This document shows positions 16,532 to 25,368 of a DNA stretch of 64,000 bases, one piece after another. The position numbers and the translations under genes are program-made. The DNA lies in assembly GCF_023703375.1 (NCBI RefSeq), contig NZ_JAMQGO010000006.1, positions 124,001 through 188,000 on the forward strand. Reading direction: 5' to 3'. This stretch comes from Lutimaribacter degradans. Lineage in GTDB: Bacteria; Pseudomonadota; Alphaproteobacteria; Rhodobacterales; Rhodobacteraceae. Positions within the stretch are counted from its first letter, which is position 1. Each line of letters opens with the position of its first letter. The notes under the pieces are model-generated. The model had not been told where the DNA came from, made no database searches, and was given only the letters and a program-made list of their open reading frames with translations.

Positions 16532-17450
16532 ATGATCCGTTTTTTCGCGGCGATTCTGGTGGGATGTCTTGGCGTTGTCAGCACCGCGTCGGCCGAAGAG
16601 GCCCGGCGCTACCTGGGCCAAGGGCTTTTGCTGACAAATGACAGCTTCGGCGATTTCAAGGATCGCTGGCGGACCGGGTCGATCCAGGCAAGCCATGTCT
16701 GGGGGCCGACATGGTCGGGGCAAATGCCCCAGAGGTTCGGTCAGCTGATCGAACTGCGCTGGGGCGGGCAGGTCATGGCCCCCGCCAGTCTGAGCGCGCC
16801 CAACCCGACGGACCGACCTTATGCCGGTGCGCTTTTCGCCGGGCTTCACACCCATTTCCGCCGGGGCGCTGCAGATATGTCACTGGGTACCGACCTGGTG
16901 ATGACCGGGCCGCAAACGGGCCTCGACGATCTGCAACAGTCGCTGCACGATCTGCTTGGGGTGGCTGGTCCGTCACCCGGCGTGCGAGCCAACCAGATCG
17001 ACGATGGCCTGCATCCAACCCTTGTGTTCGAGATCGGGCGCGACATTTCCCTGGGCTCGTCGGCGACATTGCACCCGTTTGTCGAAGGACGTTGGGGCGA
17101 TGAAACCTTGGTGCGCGCGGGCGCCGACCTGGTGTTCGGCCAGGTGGGGCAAGGAGCCTTGATGGTACGCGACATGGTATCGGGCCATCGATATCGCGCT
17201 GTGCAACCATCGTTCAGGGGGGGCGGCGCTGGTGCTTGGGGGTGATGTCGCCCATGTCTCTGACAGTATCTACCTGCCTGCCGATCGTGGGTATGATTTG
17301 ACCGACATGCGCACACGTCTGCGGCTGGGTGTGCATCATGACGGGCGCCTTGGCAGCCTGTTCTATGGCCTGACCTGGCTCGGCAAGGAATTCGAGGCAC
17401 AGCCCGACGGGCAACTGACAGGGTCGCTGCGCCTCAGGGTTCGTTTTTGA
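16532..17450 (+). pseudogene. LpxR-like lipid A deacylase (DUF2219) gene with frameshift at a G7 run
   Basis: The first frame, from ATG 16532 behind GAAGGGAG, has a signal peptide (MIRFFAAILVG...STASAEE) and the outer-membrane LpxR family start GQGLLLTNDSFG, followed by NPTDRPYAGALFAG. It stops early at 17245. The rest of the protein (LVLGGDVAHVSDS to a C-terminal RLRVRF) is in the next frame up to 17450. Seven Gs at 17217-17223 lie at the break; with six Gs the frame would join cleanly as SFRGAALVLGGDVAHV, giving about 305 residues, a normal family length that ends in phenylalanine like other beta-barrels. LpxR removes the 3'-acyloxyacyl chain of lipid A. The extra G could be a sequencing error, a true mutation or phase variation. 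Confidence 0.75.
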
Positions 17451-17573
17451 CCGGTGTGTCACGGTGCATGAAGATCACGCTTTAACGCCTTGGCAAGAAA
17501 AACCTTTCCGTGACGAATCGGCTCTGTTATCCTCGGGACAATAATAAAACTGAGGCAGATATACAGGCAGAGC

Positions 17574-18641
17574 ATGGGAACGGGCTTTGGAGGCACGTTC
17601 GTCATCTCCTGGTCGCAAACGGAAGTCGACGGTCTCGTGGCCGCACCTGTCGAATCCTTGTCGGTGGGTGCAGCCTGGGCGTGGCGCGGAGAGGCCGTGC
17701 GCGTGGACGGCCCCGGCGACGTGTTGCGGCTGGAGCAGGCGGATGGCGAAGACAATGTCAGGCGGCGTGCGGCGCACATGGTGCGGCGCCTGGTAGGGGC
17801 GGCCATCAGTGGCCAGCGCGACTTGCATCAGGTGGGCACACCTGAAATGTCGGATGACAGCGCCATAGTCGTGACCGATGGCGCGCAGACCTATACAATC
17901 ACGATGATCGAGGTGGGCCCCGGTGCTTCACCCTTGTTGATGTTCCTTGACAAGATTCCACCTCGCGGCCGTGATCTTTGGGTCGTGCATCACACGATCG
18001 ACAACGTCACGCAGCAAAACCCGATGGGTCCGTCCAGCGGTGGGGTGATCTGTTTCACCCCCGGCACGTGGATCAGCACGCCCGATGGGCCGCGCCTGGT
18101 CCAGGACCTGCGCGAAGGCGATCATGTCCAGACAAGAGACAGCGGCGCGCAAGAGGTACTGTGGATCGGCAGCCGCAGGATGACTGGCGCGCGGCTTTTC
18201 GCGATGCCCAAGCTGCGCCCGATCCGAATCCGGGCGGGCGCTTTGGGGATCGAACGCCCCGACCAGGAATTGATCGTGTCGCCCGAACACCGCATGTTGG
18301 TGCGGGGGCGTGCCGCGCAGGCTCTGTTCAACACACCCGAAGTATTGGTCGCGGCACGCGATCTGGTCAACGGGTCGACCGTGGCCGTGGACACCAATTT
18401 AAGGCAGGTGACCTATATTCATCTGCTTTTGCCCCAGCACCAGGTGGTTTGGGCAAACGGTGTGGAAAGCGAAAGTTTCCACCCCGCCAACGCGGCGCTC
18501 AGCACGCTGGCCGAAGAGGATCGCGCCCGGCTTCTGGCCCTGCACCCCGAGTTGGAATACGACCCCACAAGCTATGGCAGTTACGCCCGGCGCAACCTGT
18601 CGCGCTCGGAGGCGGCTATTTTGCAGCACGAGGCGGCCTGA
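17574..18641 (+). CDS. Hint (Hedgehog/intein) domain protein
   Basis: A 355-residue protein. The C-terminal half, from about residue 158, is a Hint_2 domain: CFTPGTWISTPDG at its start (the cysteine is the candidate nucleophile), VQDLREGDHVQTRD, then SPEHRMLVRG and LLPQHQVVWANGVESESFHP. Such proteins are abundant in Rhodobacteraceae, often attached to secreted proteins, and autoprocessing has rarely been shown. Residues 1-150 are of unknown fold, without a classical signal peptide. The ribosome site for ATG 17574 is weak, so the start is uncertain. The gene ends 3 bp before the convergent TetR gene. Confidence 0.85.
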   Translation: MGTGFGGTFVISWSQTEVDGLVAAPVESLSVGAAWAWRGEAVRVDGPGDVLRLEQADGEDNVRRRAAHMVRRLVGAAISGQRDLHQVGTPEMSDDSAIVVTDGAQTYTITMIEVGPGASPLLMFLDKIPPRGRDLWVVHHTIDNVTQQNPMGPSSGGVICFTPGTWISTPDGPRLVQDLREGDHVQTRDSGAQEVLWIGSRRMTGARLFAMPKLRPIRIRAGALGIERPDQELIVSPEHRMLVRGRAAQALFNTPEVLVAARDLVNGSTVAVDTNLRQVTYIHLLLPQHQVVWANGVESESFHPANAALSTLAEEDRARLLALHPELEYDPTSYGSYARRNLSRSEAAILQHEAA

Positions 18642-18644
18642 TCT

Positions 18645-19274
18645 TCACACGCCGGGTTGCGGTGCGCAGACCTGAACCGCTGCATGGGCAACCGGCGCAA
18701 GTTGCGATGCCGGCGTGCCCGCGCGTGCGCGTACCATTATTCCGCGGGCGACGGCCGCCAAAAGCATGCCCTGAACCCGCGGCGCGATAGCGCCGCTATC
18801 AGCGGCGGCCTCGGCGGCAATGCGGTCTGCCAGCCGCGTCTCAAGCGCGGAAAACCTTGTCTCCAACTCGGTCTTGAACCTCGGGTTGGTGCCGGCGGCA
18901 TCGCTTAAAACACATGATATGAGACAGCCGTTGGGCCCGTGTTGCCCGGTGGCCAGTGCCACCACCTTTTCAAAGAAGGCCGCAAGGTCCGATGTCAGAG
19001 AGCCACCTTGGTCAAGCGCGGCAAGCATCGGGGCGATGCGCGTTTCAACGTAGTGTTGAAGAGCGGCGAGGAACAAACCCTCCTTGCCGTCATACTTCTT
19101 GTAGAGGCTTGCACGCGGCAAACCGGTAGCCCGGCACAACGTATCGACCGAGGACGCCTCGTAACCCTCGGCCCAGAAAACCGTCATCGCGGCCTCAAGC
19201 ACCTGGGCCTGCCCGGCTTTCGGGGGGCGGCCGCGCCGTTTCGCGCCTTGTTCCTCACTGGTTTTTGAACTCAT
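18645..19274 (-). CDS. TetR/AcrR family regulator
   Basis: A 209-residue repressor-type protein. The N-terminal helix-turn-helix region is clear: RGRPPK, VLEAAMTVFWAEGYEASSVDTLC, GLPRASLYKKYDGKEGLF. The C-terminal ligand domain contains NGCLISCVLSDAAG, typical of the NemR/AcrR-like branch whose members sense electrophiles or oxidants. I chose ATG 19274 over an upstream TTG at 19310. It is divergent from the AhpD-like gene with an 86-bp shared gap that holds a palindrome, so it most likely represses that gene and itself. Confidence 0.9.
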   Translation of the reverse strand: MSSKTSEEQGAKRRGRPPKAGQAQVLEAAMTVFWAEGYEASSVDTLCRATGLPRASLYKKYDGKEGLFLAALQHYVETRIAPMLAALDQGGSLTSDLAAFFEKVVALATGQHGPNGCLISCVLSDAAGTNPRFKTELETRFSALETRLADRIAAEAAADSGAIAPRVQGMLLAAVARGIMVRARAGTPASQLAPVAHAAVQVCAPQPGV

Positions 19275-19326
19275 CGTTCTGAAAATACCTTTCTTTAAAA
19301 AGCGCGTCAATGTAAGCGTAATTAGC

Positions 19327-19340
19327 AGAACAAACGTTCT
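19327..19340. promoter_or_regulatory. Candidate TetR operator
   Basis: AGAACAAACGTTCT is an inverted repeat (AGAAC, four-base spacer, GTTCT) in the gap between the TetR gene and the AhpD-like gene. It lies 20 bp before the ATG of the latter and just upstream of its AAGGAG, where bound repressor would block transcription. Confidence 0.45.
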
Positions 19341-19360
19341 ATAGAAAAGGAGCTACTTTC

Positions 19361-19927
19361 ATGAGCCGAGGCCCTCTTATGTCGATTGAACCAGTCACGC
19401 TGGAAACCGCACAACCACGCGCCCGTGACCTGATGGAAACCGCGAAATCCAACCTTGGTTTCGTGCCCAACATGTATACCTACATGGGCGTGCAGCCGAG
19501 CGTTCTGGCCGGTTACATGCAAACCTATGCAGATTTTCGCGAAAACTCGGGGTTTACACCGCCCGAGCAAGAAGTGGTATTTCTGACCATCAGCAAGGTC
19601 AACGGTTGTGATTATTGCACCGCTGCGCATTCCATGATCGCCGACAAGAAGTCAGGCGTGCCCGAGGATGTCCTGAAAGCGTTGCGCGCCGGTGAAGACC
19701 TGCCCGATGCCAAACTTGCGGCGCTGTCGCATTTCGTGGAATCGATGGTGGTTTCTCGCGGGAACCCTGGCAAAGAGGCGGTCGATACCTTCCTGGACGC
19801 CGGGTATAGCAAGGACCATGTTCTGGGCATCGTTGTTGCCATCGCGTGCAAGACGTTCTCGAACTATGTCAACCATCTTGCCGGCACGCCGGTCGACGCG
19901 GCCTTCGCGGATTACAAGGTCGATTGA
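19361..19927 (+). CDS. Carboxymuconolactone decarboxylase/AhpD-like protein
   Basis: A 188-residue AhpD-like protein of the carboxymuconolactone decarboxylase superfamily. The redox motif with its acid/base histidine is CDYCTAAHSMIA near residue 85 (CxxC followed by H). Members reduce peroxides or thiol adducts; true decarboxylases lack this CxxC pair. AAGGAG lies 8 bases before ATG 19361. It is under likely control of the divergent TetR protein, which suggests an oxidative- or electrophile-stress role. A small inverted repeat (AAGCGGCC...GGCCGCTT, about 19952-19984) follows the gene and may terminate transcription. Confidence 0.88.
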   Translation: MSRGPLMSIEPVTLETAQPRARDLMETAKSNLGFVPNMYTYMGVQPSVLAGYMQTYADFRENSGFTPPEQEVVFLTISKVNGCDYCTAAHSMIADKKSGVPEDVLKALRAGEDLPDAKLAALSHFVESMVVSRGNPGKEAVDTFLDAGYSKDHVLGIVVAIACKTFSNYVNHLAGTPVDAAFADYKVD

Positions 19928-19997
19928 CCAAGATGCATCGGTGGTACCCGCAAGCGGCCAATGGGGTAATCCCTTGGGCCGCTTGTGCGACAAGCGG

Positions 19998-20025
19998 TTG
20001 ACTCCGGGCCGGGCACGCGTATAAG
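19998..20025 (+). promoter_or_regulatory. Predicted sigma-70 promoter of rpsD
   Basis: TTGACT at 19998-20003, a 16-bp spacer and TATAAG at 20020-20025 make a good housekeeping promoter. It gives a leader of about 90 bases before the rpsD start, long enough for autoregulatory structure, though none was recognised. Confidence 0.65.
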
Positions 20026-20121
20026 CGCGGCTTCATTGGTGTTGGTGGCCCCCGCAAGGGGATGCCTGTCGGGAGCAATCCAGAGGACAACGCCCTTCAC
20101 ATTCTAAGAAGGAGATCAGCC

Positions 20122-20742
20122 GTGACCAAACGCACGTCTGCCAAGTACAAGATTGACCGCCGGATGGGTGAAAACATCTGGGGCCGCCCGAAATCCCCCG
20201 TCAACCGCCGCGAATATGGCCCCGGCCAGCACGGTCAGCGCCGCAAGGGCAAGATGAGCGATTTTGGCCTGCAGCTGCGCGCCAAGCAAAAGCTCAAGGG
20301 GTATTACGGCGACCTGACGGAAAAACAGTTCCGCCGCATCTTCCGCGAAGCCGAGCGTCAGCGCGGCGACACCGGTGAGCTGCTTGTCGGTCTGCTGGAG
20401 CGCCGCCTGGACGCGGTTGTTTACCGCGCCAAGTTCGTTGCAACCGTCTTTGCCGCACGACAGTTCGTGAACCATGGCCATGTCCTGGTGAACGGTAAGC
20501 GCGTCAACATTCCCTCCTACCGCGTGAAAGAGGGTGACGTGATCGAAGTCCGCGAAAAGTCCAAGCAGATGGCCGCGCTGCTCGAGGCCACCCAACTGCC
20601 CGAGCGTGACGTGCCCGATTACATCGATGCCGACCATTCCAAGATGACGGCGACCTTCGTCCGCACTCCCGGCTTGGGCGATGTGCCCTATCCGGTGATG
20701 ATGGAACCGAACCTGGTCATCGAATTCTACGCGCAGAACTGA
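20122..20742 (+). CDS. rpsD: 30S ribosomal protein S4
   Basis: A 206-residue S4, a primary 16S rRNA-binding protein and small-subunit assembly nucleator. It starts with GTG at 20122 behind a strong AAGGAG ([15 protein letters not shown]), has the conserved [10 protein letters not shown] block, and an S4 RNA-binding domain in the second half ([28 protein letters not shown]). Unlike in enterics it is monocistronic, with its own promoter and terminator. Length and order of motifs are normal. Confidence 0.97.
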   Translation: MTKRTSAKYKIDRRMGENIWGRPKSPVNRREYGPGQHGQRRKGKMSDFGLQLRAKQKLKGYYGDLTEKQFRRIFREAERQRGDTGELLVGLLERRLDAVVYRAKFVATVFAARQFVNHGHVLVNGKRVNIPSYRVKEGDVIEVREKSKQMAALLEATQLPERDVPDYIDADHSKMTATFVRTPGLGDVPYPVMMEPNLVIEFYAQN

Positions 20743-20768
20743 TCTGCGCCGACCCTTTGTAACGATGG

Positions 20769-20804
20769 AAACCCGCCCGGCCCGGCCGCGGCGGGTTTTC
20801 CTTT
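20769..20804 (+). terminator. Rho-independent terminator after rpsD
   Basis: AAACCCGCC at 20769-20777 pairs with GGCGGGTTT at 20790-20798; the stem is GC-rich and is followed by TTTTCCTTT. Confidence 0.8.
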
Positions 20805-20903
20805 GCCCGACTTGTGCATGGGCGCAACATCGGCCCGCGCCCCGGCGTTTGGTTCTTTCCATGCGGAACACCCCCAGCTAAAGACGGGGCAAGGAGTGCT
20901 GCC

Positions 20904-21989
20904 ATGACCAAGATCACCCCACAACCCGGTATATTGGACATTGCCCCCTACGTGGGCGGGGCCAGCCAGGTGGCCGGACGGACGGATGCGGTAAAGCTCA
21001 GCTCGAACGAGAACCCGTTTGGCCCATCCGAGGCTGCGATCGAGGCGTTCCGTCGCGCCGGGTTCGATCTCCATCGCTATCCGCCAACCGATCACGCGGC
21101 CTTGCGCGGCGCCATCGCCGATGCGCACGGGCTGGATGCCGCGCGGATCATCTGCGGCGTCGGCAGCGACGAGATCTTGCACCTGCTGTGCCAGGCCTAC
21201 GCGGGCCCCGGCGACGAGGTGATTCATACCGAGCACGGCTTTGCCATCTATCGCATTGGCGCGCTGGCCGCCGGCGCTACGCCTGTCGAAGTGGCGGAAA
21301 ATGAGCGCACGACCGATGTCGATGCCATTCTGGCGGCCTGCGGCCCGGCAACAAGGCTGGTGTTCATCGCCAACCCCAACAACCCCACAGGCACGATGAT
21401 CGGCGCGGAGGAGGTACAGCGGCTGGCCGATGGCATCCCCGATACTGCGCTTTTGGTGCTGGACGGCGCCTATGCCGAGTATGTCGAGGGTTTTGATGGC
21501 GGCGCGGCGCTGGTCGATCAGCGCGACAACGTCGTGATGACACGCACCTTTTCAAAAATATACGGCCTTGGCGGTCTGCGCGTCGGCTGGGGGTATGGGC
21601 CGGCGCATGTGATCGACGTGTTGAACCGCATTCGTGGACCTTTCAACCTGTCGGGCCCCGCGCTGGCGGCGGCCGAGGCCGCGGTGAAAGACCAGGCATG
21701 GGTTGCGAAATGCCGGGCTGACAATCGTCGACTGCGTGCTTGGCTGATCGATGTTCTGGAAGGTCATGGCGTGCCCTGCGACCCAAGCGAGGCGAATTTC
21801 ATCCTGGCCCGTTTCACCGACGCCGACGAGGCCGAGGCCTGTAACGCCTACCTGCTGTCGCAAGGGCTGATCGTGCGGTCGGTGGCCGGCTACAACCTGC
21901 CCGCCTGTTTGCGCATCACAATTGGTGACGAGGCGTCGTGCCGCCGCGTCGCCCACGCCATCGGCCAATTCAAGGAGGGCGCGCGGTGA
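20904..21989 (+). CDS. hisC: Histidinol-phosphate aminotransferase family
   Basis: A 361-residue PLP-dependent class I/II aminotransferase of the HisC type. Marks are [12 protein letters not shown] near the start, NPNNPTGT, and the PLP lysine in [20 protein letters not shown]. The ATG follows AAGGAG. It is translationally coupled (GTGA overlap) to a prephenate-type dehydrogenase, so it may serve phenylalanine and tyrosine synthesis as well as histidine, a known dual use of HisC-like enzymes in alphaproteobacteria. Confidence 0.93.
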   Translation: MTKITPQPGILDIAPYVGGASQVAGRTDAVKLSSNENPFGPSEAAIEAFRRAGFDLHRYPPTDHAALRGAIADAHGLDAARIICGVGSDEILHLLCQAYAGPGDEVIHTEHGFAIYRIGALAAGATPVEVAENERTTDVDAILAACGPATRLVFIANPNNPTGTMIGAEEVQRLADGIPDTALLVLDGAYAEYVEGFDGGAALVDQRDNVVMTRTFSKIYGLGGLRVGWGYGPAHVIDVLNRIRGPFNLSGPALAAAEAAVKDQAWVAKCRADNRRLRAWLIDVLEGHGVPCDPSEANFILARFTDADEAEACNAYLLSQGLIVRSVAGYNLPACLRITIGDEASCRRVAHAIGQFKEGAR

Positions 21990-22906
21990 GCGTTATCTAT
22001 GACCGCGTCGCCCTGATCGGCCTGGGGCTGATTGCCGGGTCGATGTCGCTGGCAATGCGCCGGCGGGGCCTGGCGGGCGAGGTGACAGGGTACGCACGTA
22101 GCGCCGAAACACGCGACACCGCGCGCCGGATCGGTCTGGTCGACCGAGTTTGCGATAGTGCGGCCGAGGCCGTGGAAGGCGCCGACCTGGTGGTTCTGTG
22201 CGTGCCTGTTGGTGCCATGGAGGCGGTGGCCGTCGATATCGCGCCGCACCTTAAGACGGGTGCCACGTTATCCGATGTGGGCTCGACCAAGCGGGCGGTG
22301 ATAGATGCAGTCGGCCCGCACGTGCCGCAGGGCGTGCACTTCATTCCTGCGCATCCGTTGGCGGGAACCGAACATTCCGGCCCGGAATCAGGCTTTGCCA
22401 AGCTTTTCGACAATCGTTGGTGCCTGCTTGTGCCCGAGGGCGGTGTGGACGACGCGGCGATGGCAAACCTGCGTTTGCTTTGGGAAGGTATGGGCGCGCA
22501 TGTCGACCAGATGGAGCCCGACCACCATGACCTCGTGCTGGCGGTGACCAGCCACGCGCCGCACCTTATCGCCTACACGATGGTGGGTGTGGCCGATGAC
22601 CTGCGCCGGGTGACCGACAGCGAGGTGATCAAGTATTCCGCCGCCGGTTTCCGCGATTTCACCCGGATTGCCGCCAGCGACCCGACAATGTGGCGCGACG
22701 TGTTCCTGTCGAACAAGGACGCGACGCTCGAAATCCTGGGTCGCTTCACCGAAGAGTTGTTCGCACTGCAACGCGCGATCCGCACCGGCGATGGCGACCA
22801 CCTGTTCGACTATTTTTCGCGCACCCGCGCCATTCGACGCGGCATTATCGAGGCTGGCCAGGATACCGACGCGCCCGATTTCGGCCGGGGGAAACAGGGC
22901 GAATGA
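21986..22906 (+). CDS. tyrA: Prephenate/arogenate (cyclohexadienyl) dehydrogenase
   Basis: A 306-residue TyrA-type oxidoreductase of tyrosine synthesis. The nucleotide-binding motif GLGLIAGS is at residues 11-18, and the catalytic region has SDVGSTK and [17 protein letters not shown], where the histidines bind and orient the substrate. The C-terminal helical domain carries [11 protein letters not shown]. It starts with GTG at 21986, overlapping the hisC stop, and its own stop overlaps the extensin-like gene. There is no fused chorismate mutase or ACT domain, so feedback regulation is not evident. Confidence 0.92.
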   Translation: MSVIYDRVALIGLGLIAGSMSLAMRRRGLAGEVTGYARSAETRDTARRIGLVDRVCDSAAEAVEGADLVVLCVPVGAMEAVAVDIAPHLKTGATLSDVGSTKRAVIDAVGPHVPQGVHFIPAHPLAGTEHSGPESGFAKLFDNRWCLLVPEGGVDDAAMANLRLLWEGMGAHVDQMEPDHHDLVLAVTSHAPHLIAYTMVGVADDLRRVTDSEVIKYSAAGFRDFTRIAASDPTMWRDVFLSNKDATLEILGRFTEELFALQRAIRTGDGDHLFDYFSRTRAIRRGIIEAGQDTDAPDFGRGKQGE

Positions 22907-23652
22907 AGGGGCTGGCGGCTGTTCTGGTTCTGCTGCTGGCCGGTGCCGCCCTGGCCGAGGCCCCCGACACTTCGCTGCGCCCGGTTCTGCGCACAGATGC
23001 AGCCGACCCGTCACAGGCCGAGCCCACGGGCAACCGTGGAAGGCTCGGCCTTTTCCAGTCATTGCGCCCACGCGAACGCAGCGACAACGTGGAGCGGCGC
23101 GCCCGTCAGTCGCGCGCCGCGCTGCGCCGTGGCGCCGTTTGTGGCGATGCGGATTTGCAAGGTGATGTCCTGGGGCGCGTCACGGGTCAAATGCGCGGCT
23201 GCGGCATCGACAACGCCGTGCGGCTGAAATCGGTGTCGGGCGTGCGCCTGTCCTCGCCGGTCACGGTAGATTGCGGAACCGCGAAGGCGTTGAAATCCTG
23301 GGTCGAGCGCGGGATGCGCCCGGCGGTGGGCAACCGGGGCGGGGGCGTTGACAGTATCCGGGTCTTTGCAAGCTATGCCTGCCGCACCCGAAACAGCCAA
23401 AAGGGCGCACGCATTTCCGAGCACGGAAAAGGCCGGGCGCTTGATATCGGCGCCTTTGGTTTGCGAAACGGGGCCGAGATCAGCGTGCTGCGCGATTGGG
23501 GGAAGAGCCGCGAGGGTCGAATACTGCGCAAGATGCACCGCACCGCCTGCGGCCCTTTTGGCACCGTGCTGGGCCCCGAGGCCAACCGGTTTCACCGCGA
23601 TCATTTCCATTTCGATACGGCCGGGTATCGCAGCGGCACCTTTTGCCGGTAA
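22903..23652 (+). CDS. Extensin-like/D-Ala-D-Ala carboxypeptidase-like exported protein
   Basis: A 249-residue exported protein with a signal peptide ([20 protein letters not shown]). The extensin-like domain spans about residues 75-249. The metal site typical of this fold is visible as SEHGKGRALDIGAF and, near the end, RDHFHFD, with conserved cysteines (GDADLQG preceded by a Cys, CGI, CGT, CGP, a terminal CR). The domain belongs to the LAS-type zinc peptidase fold, so action on peptidoglycan is inferred. The start overlaps the tyrA stop, a common coupling in the group without an evident functional link. Confidence 0.85.
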   Translation: MKGLAAVLVLLLAGAALAEAPDTSLRPVLRTDAADPSQAEPTGNRGRLGLFQSLRPRERSDNVERRARQSRAALRRGAVCGDADLQGDVLGRVTGQMRGCGIDNAVRLKSVSGVRLSSPVTVDCGTAKALKSWVERGMRPAVGNRGGGVDSIRVFASYACRTRNSQKGARISEHGKGRALDIGAFGLRNGAEISVLRDWGKSREGRILRKMHRTACGPFGTVLGPEANRFHRDHFHFDTAGYRSGTFCR

Positions 23653-23678
23653 ACGGCTGCGACCTGTTGGCCCGATAG

Positions 23679-23697
23679 CCGGGCGAACGCCGCCCGG
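23679..23697. terminator. GC-rich hairpin between convergent genes
   Basis: CCGGGCG at 23679-23685 pairs with CGCCCGG at 23691-23697 around a five-base loop, between the ends of two converging genes. No T-run follows, so terminator function is tentative. Confidence 0.35.
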
Positions 23698-23703
23698 AAT
23701 GGG

Positions 23704-24705
23704 TCAGCGCAATCGGATGATGGGTGCGCGGCCAATGGGCACCGGGCCAAGAAACACCCGCCCACCGCGAAAGTCGAGAGGCACATCGAGCGTTTGCCTG
23801 TTGCCGGAAAGCTGCGCCAGAGTGGCAAGCCCGGTTTCGATCTGGTCGGCCAGAACGTCGGGTATTTGCCCGGAGGCCCGGGCGAGGTGCAGTATTTCGC
23901 GCCAATTGCGGGCCTTCACATCAATCCTTCCACTGGGTCGGCCTTGATCGTCGATATCAAGACGGCCTGCCAGAGCCAATTCCAGGTCACCCCAGCGGGC
24001 CTTGGCCAGTCTTACGGTCACTTGCGTGGGCTGGGGGCGGGTTTGTTCCAGTGCGCGCCTGTCCCACGGGCGGGTGAAGGTGGCCTCGATATCGGCGCGA
24101 AAGGCGCTGAGCGTTTGCGGCAACTGGCCGCCGGTGTCGATGCGCAACCGCGTGGCGCGCGCCGGGGCCAGGTTGTCGGCGGCCCAGCCCAATTGATAAG
24201 TGGCCTCGGTTTCTGCGACACGCTCCACCGCCAGCCGTAGTGATGTCATCGCGGTGGTGTTCCCGCCTTCGTCGGTAATGGCCAGCGTGTCGGCCACGAG
24301 GTTGGCCCGGTTGAGCGGCAACAGGCCTTCGGCACCCAGGACGACGCTTGCCTGCATCTCGCTGTTGGTGATCTCGTATTTCTGCGTGGGTGTGGCCAGA
24401 AGGTGCTGCCCCGGCCATGTGGCGATCACGTGGTTGGGCCTGTAGCTCAGCGCGAAAACCTGGAGAAACGGGGCCTCCCATGCCCAGCCGGTTTCAGGGT
24501 CGGCCAGGCGAATATCGCTCAGCGTGGTGTCGAAACGGTTGGGAAAACCGCGCACGGCGATTTCGCTGGCCTCGGCCACCCAGCCCTCGGCGCGGCGCGC
24601 ATCGAACCACACGGCATAGCCGGTGCGCGTGCCCGTGGCGCCGGCCCACCAGTATCCTGCCCAGGCCAGGGCGCCAATCACGATTACGAATAGCAGGCGT
24701 TTCAT
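23704..24705 (-). CDS. DUF2125 family protein
   Basis: A 333-residue protein with one N-terminal membrane anchor or uncleaved signal (KRLLFVIVIGALAWAGYWW), followed by a mainly beta-rich periplasmic domain. GWVAEASEIAVRGFPNRFD and the RIDVKARNW stretch are typical of the DUF2125 family, widespread in alphaproteobacteria and of unknown function; the fold may resemble AsmA-like lipid-transfer proteins, but that is a guess. It is divergent from the ChaC-like gene. Confidence 0.75.
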   Translation of the reverse strand: MKRLLFVIVIGALAWAGYWWAGATGTRTGYAVWFDARRAEGWVAEASEIAVRGFPNRFDTTLSDIRLADPETGWAWEAPFLQVFALSYRPNHVIATWPGQHLLATPTQKYEITNSEMQASVVLGAEGLLPLNRANLVADTLAITDEGGNTTAMTSLRLAVERVAETEATYQLGWAADNLAPARATRLRIDTGGQLPQTLSAFRADIEATFTRPWDRRALEQTRPQPTQVTVRLAKARWGDLELALAGRLDIDDQGRPSGRIDVKARNWREILHLARASGQIPDVLADQIETGLATLAQLSGNRQTLDVPLDFRGGRVFLGPVPIGRAPIIRLR

Positions 24706-24771
24706 CGGGGCACCCCTTTTCCTTTGCCGCGCCGTGGTGTTTACAAGGGCGGCAAGCAAAGGGCCAGATGC

Positions 24772-25302
24772 ATGACGATGTGGGTTTTCGGATACGGGTC
24801 GCTTTTATGGAACCCCGGGTTTCCGGTGGCTGATCGCGTATTGGCGCGGTTGCCGGATTATCACCGTAGTTTCTGCATGCGCTCGGTCCATCATCGCGGC
24901 ACGCCCGAGAAACCGGGGCTGGTGCTGGCACTGGATGAATGGCCTGGCGCGGCCTGCACCGGCTTGGGTTTGGCAGTGGCGCCCGGCGCCGAGGACGAAA
25001 CGCTAGACTATCTGCGCGAGCGAGAACTTGTCAGCTCGGCCTACGTTGAAAAGCGGCTTTGGCTTGACCTGACGGATGGCCGGCGGGTTGAAGCAGTGGC
25101 TTATGTCGTCGACGCGGCGCACGAACAGTATTGCGGCGACATGCCGCTGGAAGAACAGGCACAGACCATCGCCTGCGCGTTGGGTGGGCGTGGGCCAAAC
25201 CCCGAGTACCTGCACAACACGGTGGCACATTTGCGGCAATTGGGCATCGAGGACGGCGACCTGGAGTGGCTGGACGAACGGGTGCGGGTGATCTGTGGAT
25301 AG
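24772..25302 (+). CDS. Gamma-glutamylcyclotransferase, ChaC-like
   Basis: A 176-residue ChaC-type enzyme, which converts gamma-glutamyl peptides, chiefly glutathione, to 5-oxoproline and Cys-Gly. The substrate loop VFGYGSLLWNPGF is at the N-terminus, and the catalytic glutamate region is LRERELVSSAYVEKRLWL. Start at ATG 24772 (MTMW); ATG 24778 is also possible. It is cytosolic, of normal length, and lies 66 bp from the divergent DUF2125 gene. Confidence 0.88.
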   Translation: MTMWVFGYGSLLWNPGFPVADRVLARLPDYHRSFCMRSVHHRGTPEKPGLVLALDEWPGAACTGLGLAVAPGAEDETLDYLRERELVSSAYVEKRLWLDLTDGRRVEAVAYVVDAAHEQYCGDMPLEEQAQTIACALGGRGPNPEYLHNTVAHLRQLGIEDGDLEWLDERVRVICG

Positions 25303-25368
25303 TCCTTGGATTATGCCGGGCGAGGCTCTAGGATTGCCCAAAGAAAACAAGTGTCAGGAGCTGTCCTG

